From Daphnia carinata (taxonomy: Eukaryota > Arthropoda > Branchiopoda > Diplostraca > Daphniidae): DNA of 64,000 nucleotides. The notes under the pieces are model-generated. The model ran no database searches. It had not been told where the DNA came from and worked only from the letters and a program-made list of their open reading frames with translations. The translations under genes were made by a program, and so were the position numbers. Position 1 is the stretch's first letter, and every line of letters starts with the position of its first letter. The DNA lies in contig NC_081336.1 of assembly GCF_022539665.2 (NCBI RefSeq), positions 5,348,221-5,412,220 of the forward strand, read 5' to 3'. Below are positions 39,885 to 49,718 of the stretch, in pieces.

Positions 39885-40225
39885 TGTAACGAAGCCAAAT
39901 AGACATCTTCAACATATACTTCTTCTTCACATCTTGATTAATCATCAAGGGTGAACATATTAATTGCACCACAACATACGCAGCGCGGCTGACCTAGATG
40001 AACACCTGCAAGGAGATTCACGCAGACGATACGTCACCAATATCACGCCATATTGAACGCGTCTTTTGATTGGTTAACCGCATGAAGCCTACAAGCTCCT
40101 CCCAATCACGCCACTTTACAAGAAGCAAAGTTTCTTGGTTAACCCAGCATCTGAGGAAGATCAGACTGGAAATTGTAGCTGATTCGAGTAGTTGCACGAA
40201 AGTATTTCTCGTGTGCCGTATGCTT
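39885..40225 (+). repeat. E1 5' LTR, truncated
   Basis: It matches the first 330 or so bases of the 3' LTR (41742-42072) closely, then the similarity ends abruptly after GCACGAAAGTATTTCTC. The deletion that removed most of E1 therefore started inside this LTR. Bases 40226-40756 are non-coding AT-rich sequence of unclear origin, with a short CA run at 40493-40503. Confidence 0.8.
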
Positions 40226-40758
40226 TCTTATAATTTTTGACACCCTTGTTCATCCAATCACTATTTTGTATTCAGTAGAACAATGTTATATAATACTTAT
40301 TCTTTCCCCATTTTCTCTATAGTGTATGTCTTTTATAAATTCTTTCTCTCCCAATGCCGTAAAACGTAATAATATCCCAATATTACAGATTAGGTACGTA
40401 ACCAATTTTAATAACAAGTAATGAAGAATCTGATTTTAGTAGAGTACAATCCATTAGATTTTATTTCTCTTAGAGTACAATAGAAGAACTAACACACACA
40501 CACAGACAAATGAGTAGTAGTATACATTCGAAAAATATCAATGGTAGAAATTAAAACCCAACAAGTAGCATTTGAGACGCGCCAAAACCGAAAATTTTTC
40601 CTAAATAACGATGTAGAATTTCCTTGTGCTTAATTTCCACTATGAATCTCTTTCCCTTTACACCCTCCAAATTCGTAGCTCCAACTCTTTGCATTTTAGT
40701 TCCCAACTCTTGCACACACTAGTTTTCACTTTCCCTTTCGTTTCCACAATGCAGTGTA

Positions 40759-41070
40759 CAGTATTCTCCACAAAAAAGAGGCACCCCCCGGTCGCCAAAA
40801 ATAAAATAATATATTACTAGCGCTAGATGGCATTTAATTTTTGCAACATATAAACAAAAAAAGCATGCGTTTTTTTTTGTTTGTTTGTTTTGACGGCAAA
40901 ATTCCAGACGGTTTGCCGATTTCCAATTTTTTTTTGTAATTTTGCTTCGAGCAAAATAAAGAAAACTGAAAATTTGAGAAGTCTCAAAAAAATAAATGCC
41001 ATCTAGCGCTAGTAATATATTATTTTATTTTTGGCGGCCGGGGGGTGCCTCTTTTTTCTGGAGGATACTG
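40759..41070. mobile_element. Tc1/mariner-type MITE (312 bp)
   Basis: Terminal inverted repeats of about 80 bases start CAGTATTCTCCACAAAAAAG and end with the complement CTTTTTTCTGGAGGATACTG. The element is flanked by TA on both sides (40757-40758, 41071-41072). No ORF is present. TIRs differ from each other at about three positions. It interrupts the E1 internal region, since the homologous E2 region (62040-62340) lacks it. Confidence 0.9.
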
Positions 41071-41072
41071 TA

Positions 41073-41515
41073 CGACCTTGCGCGGCAAAAACGTTTCCGC
41101 CGTGGAATTTTGAATGTTTCTTTCTTGTCCACCTCGCTAAACCATGAACTATATTTTCTTTTTTTCTCCTTTCGATAATTATGTTTATCTTCTTCTCTTT
41201 CCAACTATACTGAATTCTATTACAAATAAATTATCCTTCCTCCCGAAAACGCAGTTATATTCCGGTGCCCTATTCTTACTCCCGTTTTTGGCCATAGCGC
41301 AGTTATTGAAAAACCGACGGGAAACAGTTGACCTTTCGAAAGCCGTAGAATGTTTTTCCCTTTTTTTGCTTTTCCTACCTTCCTTCTTTTAAATTTTGAT
41401 TCCATTTAGTACAAGAAACCCACATGATGACGTGAAACATTTTATTTTGTTTCTGCCAAATTATATTGTCTCGTTTTATTTTGTATGTATTGTTTTCTAA
41501 ATTGTCCCCATTTTA
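41073..41515 (+). other. E1 internal non-coding region
   Basis: This AT-rich sequence is recognisably homologous, in reverse orientation, to 62037-62340 of E2 (for example the CGACGGGAAACAGTTGACCTT stretch against AAAGGTCAACTTATTTTTCC). It precedes env in both elements, so it is probably a long leader or degraded pol-env spacer. Confidence 0.5.
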
Positions 41516-41740
41516 TTGAAATGTCGCCTTTCACTAACCGTTAAAAAATGCTTCTTCATCGGCATATTATGTCTTCTAGTCCTACTCTTCACACGCATCA
41601 GCTATAGTTGCGGCTATGTTTCTTTAAACTCTTCGAGATCACATGCTGTCGCCCACGGACGGTTCAAGACAAACAGCTTCCGAATTCCTTCCCATGCATC
41701 CAGTTTGATTACGGGACGTAATCTCACGCCGTCGGGAGTG
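41516..41740 (+). pseudogene. env: E1 env C-terminal remnant
   Basis: The frame reads KCFFIGILCLLVLLFTRISY followed by a Cys and a short tail. This is the membrane anchor of the Env family also seen at 60275-60400 in E2 (YFFIGILCLLVLLFLRIC). The rest of env is deleted. It ends one base before the 3' LTR. Confidence 0.8.
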
Positions 41741-41741
41741 A

Positions 41742-42485
41742 TGTAACGAAGCCAAATAGACATCTTCAACATATACTTCTTCTTCACATCTTTATTAATC
41801 ATCAAGGGTGAACATATTAATTGCAGCACAACATACGCAGCGCGGCTGAACTAGATGAACACCTGCAAGCTGATTCACGCAGACGATACGTCACCAATAT
41901 CACGCCATATTGAACGCGTCTTTTGATTGGTTAACCGCATGAAGCCTACAAGCTCCTCCCAATCACGCCACTTTACAAGAAGCAAAGTTTCTTGGTTAAC
42001 CCAGCATCTGAGGAAGATCAGACTGGAACTTGTAGCCGATTCGAGTAGTTGCACGAAAGCATTTCTCTTACTTTATTAATGTTATTGTGCTTGAAGTTAC
42101 TTTTTACTTAACATTTATTCGCAGAGTCAGTCCAGTAAAATTGTTTAGACTTAGAATTATTCGCGGCGATTCGATTGTCTAGTTCCATTTATTTTGAACT
42201 ATTGTTTGTGTATCGCTCTTGTGGAAGTTGCGTATCACGTTCGCTTCGTGTCGTTTTTCTTCTCGTTCCCTATACGTGTGATCACGGTAAGACCCAATTA
42301 TATTTGTTTCTTTTAACTTGTTTCTTGAATGTTTCTTCTTCTTCTTGGTTCTTTGTCTTCTTAACTCTTATGTCTTTGCTTATAATAAACACATACATCA
42401 TTGTGGGTAAACGCCTCGAGTTCAATTTACATTTTATTGTCTTAATCCGTAAAGTCCATCTTCCCACACGGGAAGATGCTTTACA
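41742..42485 (+). repeat. E1 3' LTR (744 bp)
   Basis: Begins TGTAACGAAGCC, ends GATGCTTTACA. An AATAAAC polyadenylation-like signal is near 42381. About 330 bases are shared with the truncated 5' copy. Confidence 0.85.
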
Positions 42486-42745
42486 TCATGAAACTGATTC
42501 TATAACACCATATTCACATTGAATACACGTATATTTGATGCTGTTTAAATGTAGATATTAAAACTCACTCTATCACACTATATTCACATTGAATACACGT
42601 ATATTTGATGCTGTTTCAATGTAGATATTGAAAATCACTGTATCACACTATATGCACATTGAATACATGTATATTTGATACTGTTTGAATGTAGATCATG
42701 AAACTGATTCAATAACACTATATTCACATTGAATACACGTATATT
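42486..42745 (+). repeat. 70-bp satellite, block 5 (about 4 monomers)
   Basis: Same monomer and orientation, starting with the TCAT duplication shared with block 4. It stops inside a monomer at CACGTATATT, where BEL3-related sequence starts. Confidence 0.95.
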
Positions 42746-42746
42746 G

Positions 42747-43325
42747 CAGGATTCCAGAGCCCTTCCCGGAACAACGCCCCAAAAGGCTAGTGGAGAAAAA
42801 GAGACGACCAAACCCATACGTTCGGCCGGCAAACCCACCTTAGAATCGCCTGCCCAGTTTCTAACTGAGCAAGAAAGGGCGCAGCTAGCTGCGCTCACCA
42901 AAGTTCAAGAGTCGCACTCCTCCGTAATAGCAGCGGCACAAAAGGCAGCAGAAAGAGCAGAGGAGCACGCGAAATACTTACTGGAGACAAGCAAGTTAAG
43001 GTGAGACAAAGAGGAATTACAAAGAAGGGAGCAGGTTTTGGAGAGGGCACGCGGCGTCAAGGAGCTGCCGCCCGCCACACTTCAACTACCAGCCCCGGCA
43101 CCGACCTTCACGGTGTTAGGTCAAGGGAACGAAGATCCGGCCGCTGGTACTTCCGAGGAACCGGCCCCGGCAAGAAAAGCGAGATCCCCTACAGGCACGC
43201 CAAGAAGCTGGAAAAGATCTTCACCCGAAGAACGGTTGAGCAAACAACTATCGAAGCGACTTGCGAGAACAGGAATTGCATCCTCCTCGGAGGACGAAAT
43301 TTTAAAGTCTCCAGTGCTTTGTTAA
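42747..43325 (+). pseudogene. Coiled-coil ORF upstream of BEL3 gag
   Basis: One frame runs from the satellite junction to 43325, interrupted only by a TGA at 43002-43004. It encodes a helical Ala/Glu/Lys-rich stretch (LTEQERAQLAALTKVQESHS, AAQKAAERAEEHAKYLLE) continuing after the stop (DKEELQRREQVLERARGVKE), then a Pro/Ser-rich basic C-terminus. The 5' end is cut by the satellite. An AATAAA followed by an A-run (43365-43385) comes after it, so it may be the 3' end of a separate retroelement. No homology is recognised. Confidence 0.45.
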
Positions 43326-43412
43326 TATACTGTTGTTTGTAACTGTTAAAATCTGTTATCAGAAAAATAAAGATATAAAAAAAAAAGAAAATCTCTGTTA
43401 TCACTAAGAAAT

Positions 43413-45053
43413 ATGTATAATAAAATGTCAGTCCCGACAAGGAGAACAAGACACGCGGTCACAGACCAAGACGAGCCGAGCATTGACGACAGACTGTCGA
43501 TGATCGAAGAGAAACTAGAAAAAATATACAAGACAGGCGACCCCTATCACTCGATGTTGCATAAGAGGATAGAGGTCGCAGAGAAAACGATAGAAAAATT
43601 TATAACAGATACGGGAATAAAAATAAAACTGGTGGAGAAAAAGATTGAAGAGCATGAAGATTTCAAGACGAAACTCGAGCTAATCACAGAGCTGGTAAAA
43701 GACATAGATGGAAGGAGCAATAAAGCGCTGAACTCAGCGGCAGAGTTGATAGAACAAGCCAAAGAGAGCTTGTCGATGAAAGAACAGATCCCAGAGATTG
43801 TGGAAAGTGTCAGATCTGAGATAAGAACAATCGTAGAGAAGACGATTGAAGACAGCCTGCCGGACCTAGAGGAGAGGCCAATAAGAAGGATGGAGCCGTT
43901 ACGGGCATCGTCAAGGGCAGAGTCTCCGATAGGCACACGGGAAGAGCTATTAGAAGATCGGGCACTAATAAAAAGAGAGCTGAAAGATAGCATAGCGTTG
44001 GCGGAAGCAGACGCAGAGAGTAGGCAGAAATACATAGACAAAGCCGAAGCTCGGTGGTTGGCCGTAGTGGCGATAAATGAAAAGCTTGCCGCAGTCTCTA
44101 CAGCGGCCGATAAGGCGGGAGATAGAGAGATGGAGGACAAGTTAAGAGAAAAAATAAAGAAATTAAGAGAGAAATACAAGAAGAGCGAAACCCAATCACC
44201 AGTAATCAGAACAGCGCTGCCTCTACCGACGTTTAACGGAAAGATCACAGCCTGGAAAGGATGGAGAGCGATGTGGACGGCGTATGACGCCGACCCAAGG
44301 CTAACAGAAGCCGAGAAATTTCAATATCTGCGGATAAGCCTGAAAGGCAAGGCCGCAGAATTGATATCTAACATACACTATGATGCAAATCAATACCAGG
44401 CAGCAATGCTGAAACTGGAGAAAAGGTTCGGGGACACGGAAAAATTAAAGTCCCACTACGTGAACGAATTGAAGAGCCTCGTAGCAATACGGCTAGGAGA
44501 TTCGGCCACAACCGATCAATTGAGGGGAATCTACGATGGGCTAACAAACACCAGAGTAGCCTTAACGAGTCTTAAAGTAGACATGGGCGGCTATGGAGAA
44601 TACATCGCGGGTGATGTGCTAAAGGCGCTGCCGAAAGCTCTAACTTCGCGATGGTGGAGAGACAAGTGGTTTGACGAGGATCAACCAACATTAGAAGCCA
44701 TTTTCAAGGAGCTTGCTCGAGAGATACGGCTCAGAGAAATGGAGGAGGGTCCGGTAAATCGGCCACAAAGCCCCAGAAGGGAACCTCAAGAAAGGGGAGG
44801 GAGAATGACGCCCTGTTGTTTCTGTCAGCAGAATCATATACACCATAGATGTATGGTGAATACCCCGCAGTTCAGACGGACGCTATGCGAACGAGAGAAC
44901 CGTTGCTTGAAATGCCTCGGCAGATCGCATAGAACGGAGCATTGCGTAGCGAAAGTCCCTTGCAGGAATTGCGGGAGTATGGATCATAGCCCAGCGCTAT
45001 GTCTGTCCAGACAGAGACAATTCGGGCCTGTCAGACCTCAGTCCCCGCAATGA
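43413..45053 (+). CDS. gag: BEL3 Gag (BEL/Pao)
   Basis: 546 residues, intact. A helical, coiled-coil N-terminal half (about 20-270) leads to the DUF1759-like core (LPTFNGKITAWKGWRAMWTA, EKFQYLRISLKGKAAELI, LKSHYVNELKSL). The knuckle region follows at 465-540 (CCFCQQNHIHHRCMV, RCLKCLGRSHRTEHC, CRNCGSMDHSPALC). An ATG at 43413 or 43425 both fit. It is GC-richer and purine-rich on the coding strand compared with the flanks. Unlike BEL1 and BEL2 the frame is complete. Confidence 0.9.
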   Translation: MYNKMSVPTRRTRHAVTDQDEPSIDDRLSMIEEKLEKIYKTGDPYHSMLHKRIEVAEKTIEKFITDTGIKIKLVEKKIEEHEDFKTKLELITELVKDIDGRSNKALNSAAELIEQAKESLSMKEQIPEIVESVRSEIRTIVEKTIEDSLPDLEERPIRRMEPLRASSRAESPIGTREELLEDRALIKRELKDSIALAEADAESRQKYIDKAEARWLAVVAINEKLAAVSTAADKAGDREMEDKLREKIKKLREKYKKSETQSPVIRTALPLPTFNGKITAWKGWRAMWTAYDADPRLTEAEKFQYLRISLKGKAAELISNIHYDANQYQAAMLKLEKRFGDTEKLKSHYVNELKSLVAIRLGDSATTDQLRGIYDGLTNTRVALTSLKVDMGGYGEYIAGDVLKALPKALTSRWWRDKWFDEDQPTLEAIFKELAREIRLREMEEGPVNRPQSPRREPQERGGRMTPCCFCQQNHIHHRCMVNTPQFRRTLCERENRCLKCLGRSHRTEHCVAKVPCRNCGSMDHSPALCLSRQRQFGPVRPQSPQ

Positions 45054-45065
45054 CCAAACAGATCG

Positions 45066-45755
45066 GTGACTATAGACACCAACGTGAATTGTGCGCAAGC
45101 AACCTCGATCGGGCTGCCCACGTTCACGGCGGTGTTGCAAGGGAAGAATAACAGGAAAATAAAAGTGCTGGGAATGATAGACTCGGGGAGCGAGAAAACG
45201 TTCATCCGACAGAGTCTAATCAGAAGATTAAAGGCAGATGAAGAGGAAGAAGGAGAAGTAAAACTGAATACGTTTGGGTCAAATCAAGCGGAAAGCACGG
45301 TGCTAAAGACATATAGCATATGGATGGTCCCCGAAAGGAAGGGGAAGATAAAAATCAAAGCTACGGCGATAAAATACGTGGCAAAAGCAACCCCCAAAGT
45401 CCGGTTAAAGCTGGTAGAAATTTTCACGGAACAGGGGGAGAAGATCGCGGATGAAAGACACTTTAAGCCCGATAACAGAACAGAGTTTGACATGATAATA
45501 GGATGCGACTATTATTGGCAAATTCTAAAACATCAAACGAGAAGGGGTCCAGACGACTCAGTGGCATGTGCCAGTAAGCTGGGGTAGATTATTTTTGGAG
45601 CACCCTCAGCAGGAAATCAGAGAGAAGTATCGGCAAACATAGTTACACAGGACCATGGAAAAAGAGCGATGGTAGACTTCAAGGAATTCTGGGCCTTGGA
45701 ACACATGGGAGTTACGCCCCAAGAGTTAGAGGACCCGGGATTCCTGGAAAACTAG
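45066..45755 (+). pseudogene. pol: BEL3 protease, truncated pol
   Basis: It is in frame with gag and separated from it by a single TGA (45051-45053). It carries the aspartic protease site LGMIDSGSEKTFIR near residue 40 and FDMIIGCDYYW. A TAG at 45585-45587 interrupts where related elements have Trp (LG-W-hydrophobic-G). The trace continues to FKEFWALEHMGVTP at about 45720 and then stops. RT, RNase H and integrase are absent, so BEL3 is 3'-truncated. Confidence 0.75.
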
Positions 45756-46169
45756 GAACGAGATTTGTTATCATGAAGTCTAGTTCAGTATTACTAACAT
45801 TTGATGAATTATGTATGTAGGAATAATATTACAATCTTACACAAACTATCGTCTGAAGCAAGGACAAAAGAAAAGACTACTATAATTCAATCTTGATTCA
45901 AATACCATTTATTTCTTTATCACATTTTTAATTCCTTAGCATGCATTTCACACTTAGGAATTAGTTCCCTAAAATTTTCAATTTAAGTCTAAGGCAATTA
46001 AAAATGGATTACGCAAACATTCGTAAGAGTTTTATCAATTTTACAAATAGTTTATTTCTCTCATTGAGCATAAGCATAGATACAGAATTGTCGGGTGTCT
46101 TTCACTTACCACTTGTGGCTTGAACAGTGGTGGAATCTGCGTGTAGGAGATAGGGTAAAATCAAAACAT
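45756..46169. other. Non-coding, nothing recognised
   Basis: This is AT-rich sequence between truncated BEL3 and the kinase pseudogene. I see no ORF, repeat or splice-linked exon. Confidence 0.4.
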
Positions 46170-47184
46170 TCAAATACAACCTGCACGCCTACGTACCTTC
46201 CCTTGAACTAGATCTGTCCAAGAAATCGGTAGGAAAAATGGATGTGGAATGATTTCTTGATGATCTTCCGGGCCGCCTCCTAATCTCTTATGTGGATCCT
46301 TCGCTAAAAGCCCGCCAAGATCTTTCGCTTCCTGTAATAGTATTCGAGGGAATCTAACTTCTTCCAAAAGAATACGGTCAAAGAGAATGTCGTGATCCCG
46401 GTCGTAAAACGGAAGGTGACCGCAAATGAGCTCATACATGACAACACTCAAGCCCCACAAACGTACTGCACTCCCGTAGTCGTTGTATTCCAGCACTTTC
46501 GGGGGCAAGGTACTCGGAGGTTCACGAAATGTTTTGGCAATCCGTCCGTATGTGGTATCCTCTGTACAAAGTCTAAAGTCAGCAATCTTTATGTGTCTCT
46601 CTTTGTCGAGCAACAAATTTTCCAGCTGGTAAAAAAAATCGTTTCGTAGGTGAAACTCCAAGAAACAAAACAATTAATCTATCAGGTTGTTTCCTTAAGG
46701 TCCCTACAGATAATGCCTTGGTCGTGTAAATAACCTAACGCTGAAACAATTTGCGCTCCGTAAAACCGCGTTTTGTCTTCAGAAAAATTTCGTTCACGTG
46801 AAAGATGAAAAAACCTTTCACCACCGTTAACATATTCCATTACGAAACACAACCGTTCAACTGTTTGAAAGAAATATTTTAATGCTTGTTTCGAAGTCTT
46901 AAAAATATGAATGAGAAAGGGTGCAATATTATTGAATGAAAACTGTTTTACTATAAAAGAAAAAGGATGGTTGGTGGTGGCAAGCGGTTTTCCGTAAGAA
47001 TGTGGGCAATTTCGTCCTTCAATAATGACTTCCTTTTTAAAGATTTTGATGGCGAACAAGTAGCCAGTGCCTTTTCTCGGCAAAAAATCACCTTTCCAAA
47101 CATACCTTCGCCCAACATTTTGATGAACTCGAAATTTTCTAAAGTGTGTTTCAAAAAAATATTGGGGTAAAAAAGGAACAACAT
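46170..47184 (-). pseudogene. Akt/RAC-type protein kinase, degenerate unprocessed copy
   Basis: Minus-strand segments match the AGC kinase Akt in order: the Gly loop (LENFEFIKMLGEGMFGKVIF, 47140-47080), FAIKIFKKEVII, then FVMEYVNGGERFFHLSRER, and the C-lobe ([20 protein letters not shown] to [16 protein letters not shown]). Key motifs are damaged: HRD-like YRD reads CRD, DFG reads DFR, and the activation-loop/APE stretch is garbled ([11 protein letters not shown]). Frame changes occur in the N-lobe. Introns remain: an acceptor TTTTTTTTACCAG precedes 46625 and a GTACGT donor follows 46197, so this is a duplicated gene piece, not a processed copy. Catalysis is not expected. Confidence 0.85.
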
Positions 47185-47619
47185 TTGAATAAGAAATAGT
47201 TAAAAATGGTTAAACCGTCTTCACTATTAATAAACCACATACTTTTCTCTCTTCGACTACGTGCCACTTCCTTCTTCCCTGAATGATGGGGTCTATTTGA
47301 CGTTAGTGTTGGCGATTATCTAGTTCTGCTAGATACAAATTATCCACGCCCACTTTTAGATAACGATACGATTATCGATAAAATATCTAATAATCCCCAT
47401 CTGCCGGCCAAAAAAAGCACTGCACTAATGATAGGGGTTAGTTGGTCGGGTTTGTACCGATAATTATAAACAATAACCTTATGCGGCAACCATCGTCGAT
47501 AATAACATATGTCATAGCGCTGTTGTTATAGGCAGCGTATGTGGCAAAATAGTTCCGAGTTCAAAGATAGATACAGATGCATATTTTTCCCAATTTTTTT
47601 GTTGAAAAAAATATGTTTA
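47185..47619. other. Non-coding, nothing recognised
   Basis: AT-rich sequence without ORFs. It contains several GATAATTAT/ATTATCGATA-like short palindromic motifs (47310-47500) but no structure I can classify. Confidence 0.35.
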
Positions 47620-47815
47620 CGCTTTGAAAAGCAAGCAGACGACTGAAATATTTGATTTCAGTTGTCGATTTGTTACGATACTCTTCAACAACAATCCATT
47701 TCGATTTTGAGTCAAATTTTAACAAGTGTTCTGGCGCAGAGCTATAATGCGAGCTTCATGACACAAAGACTTGGGGGGTTCAAGCTCAATCGATGTATTT
47801 TTCCACAATTTTTTT
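47620..47815 (+). repeat. tRNA-like SINE unit, copy 1
   Basis: The unit has the lead GCAGACGAC...TTGTTACGATACTC, then a tRNA-like block with an A-box-like GGCGCAGAGCTATAATGCG and B-box-like GGTTCAAGCTC, then a T-run. It shares its layout with units at 47985, 48330 and 49100. No cloverleaf could be folded by eye. Confidence 0.45.
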
Positions 47816-47984
47816 TTGTGTGGAAAAATTGCATAAATGTTTTTACAAAAGAGTGTTTTACAAACGGAAGCATTTGTCCTTTTTTAAAATTTGTATAATA
47901 ATATATTTGAAATATTTAAGAACTGATAAATTTGATGTCAACAACTCGTATATGAATAATGAAGAAGTTCACTGCACAGCTTCG

Positions 47985-48175
47985 TAAAATTCAGCAGACG
48001 ACGACAAAATTAGATATTCGTCTGCAAATTGTTTCAATACTCGGTAACAATATTATTATGCTTTGCATTGCAAATAATCTCATGAGGGAGTAGCGCTGTG
48101 GATAAGGACTGCGCTCGGTACTTAGACGACTCGATCCAAATCTGTTGTGGGTCATTTTTTTTTCAACATTCGGCT
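47985..48175 (+). repeat. tRNA-like SINE unit, copy 2
   Basis: GCAGACGACG...TTTCAATACTCGG is followed by GTAGCGCTGTGGATAAGGAC (A-box-like) and GACTCGATCCAAATC (B-box-like), then a T-run. Same layout as copy 1. Confidence 0.5.
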
Positions 48176-48329
48176 ACACATTAAATTTTAAACGTATCTA
48201 AGTAACAACAATTTAGGAATACTTATTCGCTGTTAAGTTAGGCGTTTGCGGAACTAATAAAATAAGAGTCTTAATTCATAAATAAACAGATTGCATAGCT
48301 AATAGTATTCTGTTTAGCATAATGAATGT

Positions 48330-48945
48330 AGCAGATGACGGTAATTTCAGAAGAAACTGTTATAGTTTCTTCTGAAATTTGTATCGACACTCGGCACCTA
48401 ACGTTGGATTTGCAGTGTTCTATCAAATAAGAAAAACTTGATTCGTTTGTAAACGAATACGAATAAGCCAAGTAAACGAATACGAATAACGAATAAAATG
48501 GACGTTTTATTCGCGAATACGAATAATTTTCGAATAACGAACAACGAATAAATTTTCGAATCAAATATCGAATAAAAATGGCACTACCCCCACTACCTTC
48601 AGAAAAAAAACAGGACAGCAATCAAAACAAGACTGCCTGTCCTACAAGAAAATTACTTATTCGAAATTGTATTCGAAATGATAAAATACGAATTTACAAC
48701 GAATAAGAATAACGAATACGAATAAGGACATTTTTATTCGACGAATAACGAATAAAATATTCGATTTTTTGCGTTATTCTATTCGAAATTTTATTCGAAA
48801 GTTTTATTCGACAGAACACTCTGGATTCGTTGAATGACACATAAAAATTGTGACGAGTTAGCGTTGTGAATGAGTTCGGCATTCTTAATATGAAGTACAG
48901 GAGGTCGAATCCGCTGTCGAGAATTTTTACAAATTTGAAATACAT
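48330..48945 (+). repeat. tRNA-like SINE unit, copy 3, split by a MITE
   Basis: The first half (GCAGATGACG ... TTTGTATCGACACTCGGC) ends at 48412. The tRNA-like half resumes at 48822 (TTAGCGTTGTGAATGAGTTC ... GGTCGAATCC). The hAT-like element at 48413-48821 lies between with an 8-bp duplication. Confidence 0.5.
48413..48821. mobile_element. hAT-like MITE (409 bp)
   Basis: The ends CAGTGTTCTATC and GACAGAACACTC form inverted repeats, flanked by TGGATTTG (48405-48412) and TGGATTCG (48822-48829), an 8-bp duplication with one mismatch. The interior is packed with CGAATA/TATTCG motifs in both orientations, giving a largely self-complementary element. No transposase ORF. Confidence 0.7.
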
Positions 48946-49099
48946 ATTTTTAGATGTTACCGATAAATATATTTGCGCAATGGTAAATTATTTATTTCTC
49001 TACATTTTATATTCATGCAATAAAATTTCTACAAAAATCTAGTCTCTTAAGTAAGACAACACTGATATTTATAACTAAAAATCATCTGTTAAGACTTGT

Positions 49100-49290
49100 A
49101 GAGTAAGGCAGAAGATAAAAATATTGTATTTCATTATGCATTTGTATCGATACTCGCCAACGAAAACCATACTTGTGCCGTGGCAATTTTATGATGTAGG
49201 TTTGGCGATGTGGCTAAAGACGTCGCTCGTAACACAAAGTATCGTAGTTCAAATCCATTTATAGGTGGATATTTATAAGTTTTTTTATTA
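49100..49290 (+). repeat. tRNA-like SINE unit, copy 4
   Basis: TTTGTATCGATACTCGCCAA is followed by GATGTGGCTAAAGACGTCGC (good A box) and GTAGTTCAAATCC (good B box), then a T-run at 49279. This is the best-preserved pol III promoter of the four. Confidence 0.55.
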
Positions 49291-49298
49291 TTTTTGTT

Positions 49299-49718
49299 TT
49301 GGTTCTTATTTGCACTAGACGCTATCTATTGTTAAATGGGAAATGTAATAAACTAAAAACGATAGGTTTGTACAGTTTGATCTATGGAGTGATATATTAT
49401 AGTGTTGAGAGACTAATGTGGATAATAATTGAATTTAAAGGTTATGATATGACAGACAGCTATTGTAAATGGGAAAACAGAAAAGAAGAACTTGAAAGTG
49501 TCCGTCTAACCAAAAGTTGCATAAAATTTACCTCAAAAATCAAAAGCCTGATAAAAAGCGAGGATCCATTGACATCGTCGCTCTTAAAAAGCAGCTCTTC
49601 TGAAGATCTTTCATTTCTAGTTTCTACAGTTCAAGGTCTCGATAGTAACAAAGTTGGTGTTGACCACAATAGTTCTACCCAAAAAATTTACACGAGGAAC
49701 CATGCTTCTCATAGCTAA
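49299..49718 (+). CDS. Unrecognised ORF, 139 aa
   Basis: A 139-residue ORF in AT-rich DNA directly after a SINE-like unit. It has a hydrophobic stretch (IGLYSLIYGVIYYSVE) and a Ser/Lys-rich C-terminal half (SLLKSSSSEDLSFLVS). I recognise no domain. Lys/Glu-rich traces (for example around 50130-50200) continue in broken frames downstream, so it may be a remnant of a decayed gene. It could equally be chance. Confidence 0.2.
   Translation: MVLICTRRYLLLNGKCNKLKTIGLYSLIYGVIYYSVERLMWIIIEFKGYDMTDSYCKWENRKEELESVRLTKSCIKFTSKIKSLIKSEDPLTSSLLKSSSSEDLSFLVSTVQGLDSNKVGVDHNSSTQKIYTRNHASHS

Larger units (their letters stand above)
39885..42485 (+). mobile_element. LTR element E1, internally deleted, env remnant
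   Basis: Both ends begin TGTAACGAAGCCAAATAGAC. The right LTR ends TTTACA at 42485. TCAT flanks both sides (39881-39884, 42486-42489), a 4-bp duplication as in Gypsy elements. Only a short env C-terminus remains inside, together with AT-rich internal sequence and a MITE. LTR termini (TGTAAC/TTTACA) resemble those of G1, suggesting a related lineage. Confidence 0.85.

Noticed and set aside
49200-49265. Functional tRNA gene
   Set aside because: A and B boxes are present, but I could not form acceptor and anticodon stems; better explained as a SINE head. The same holds for 57.6 and 62.5 kb.
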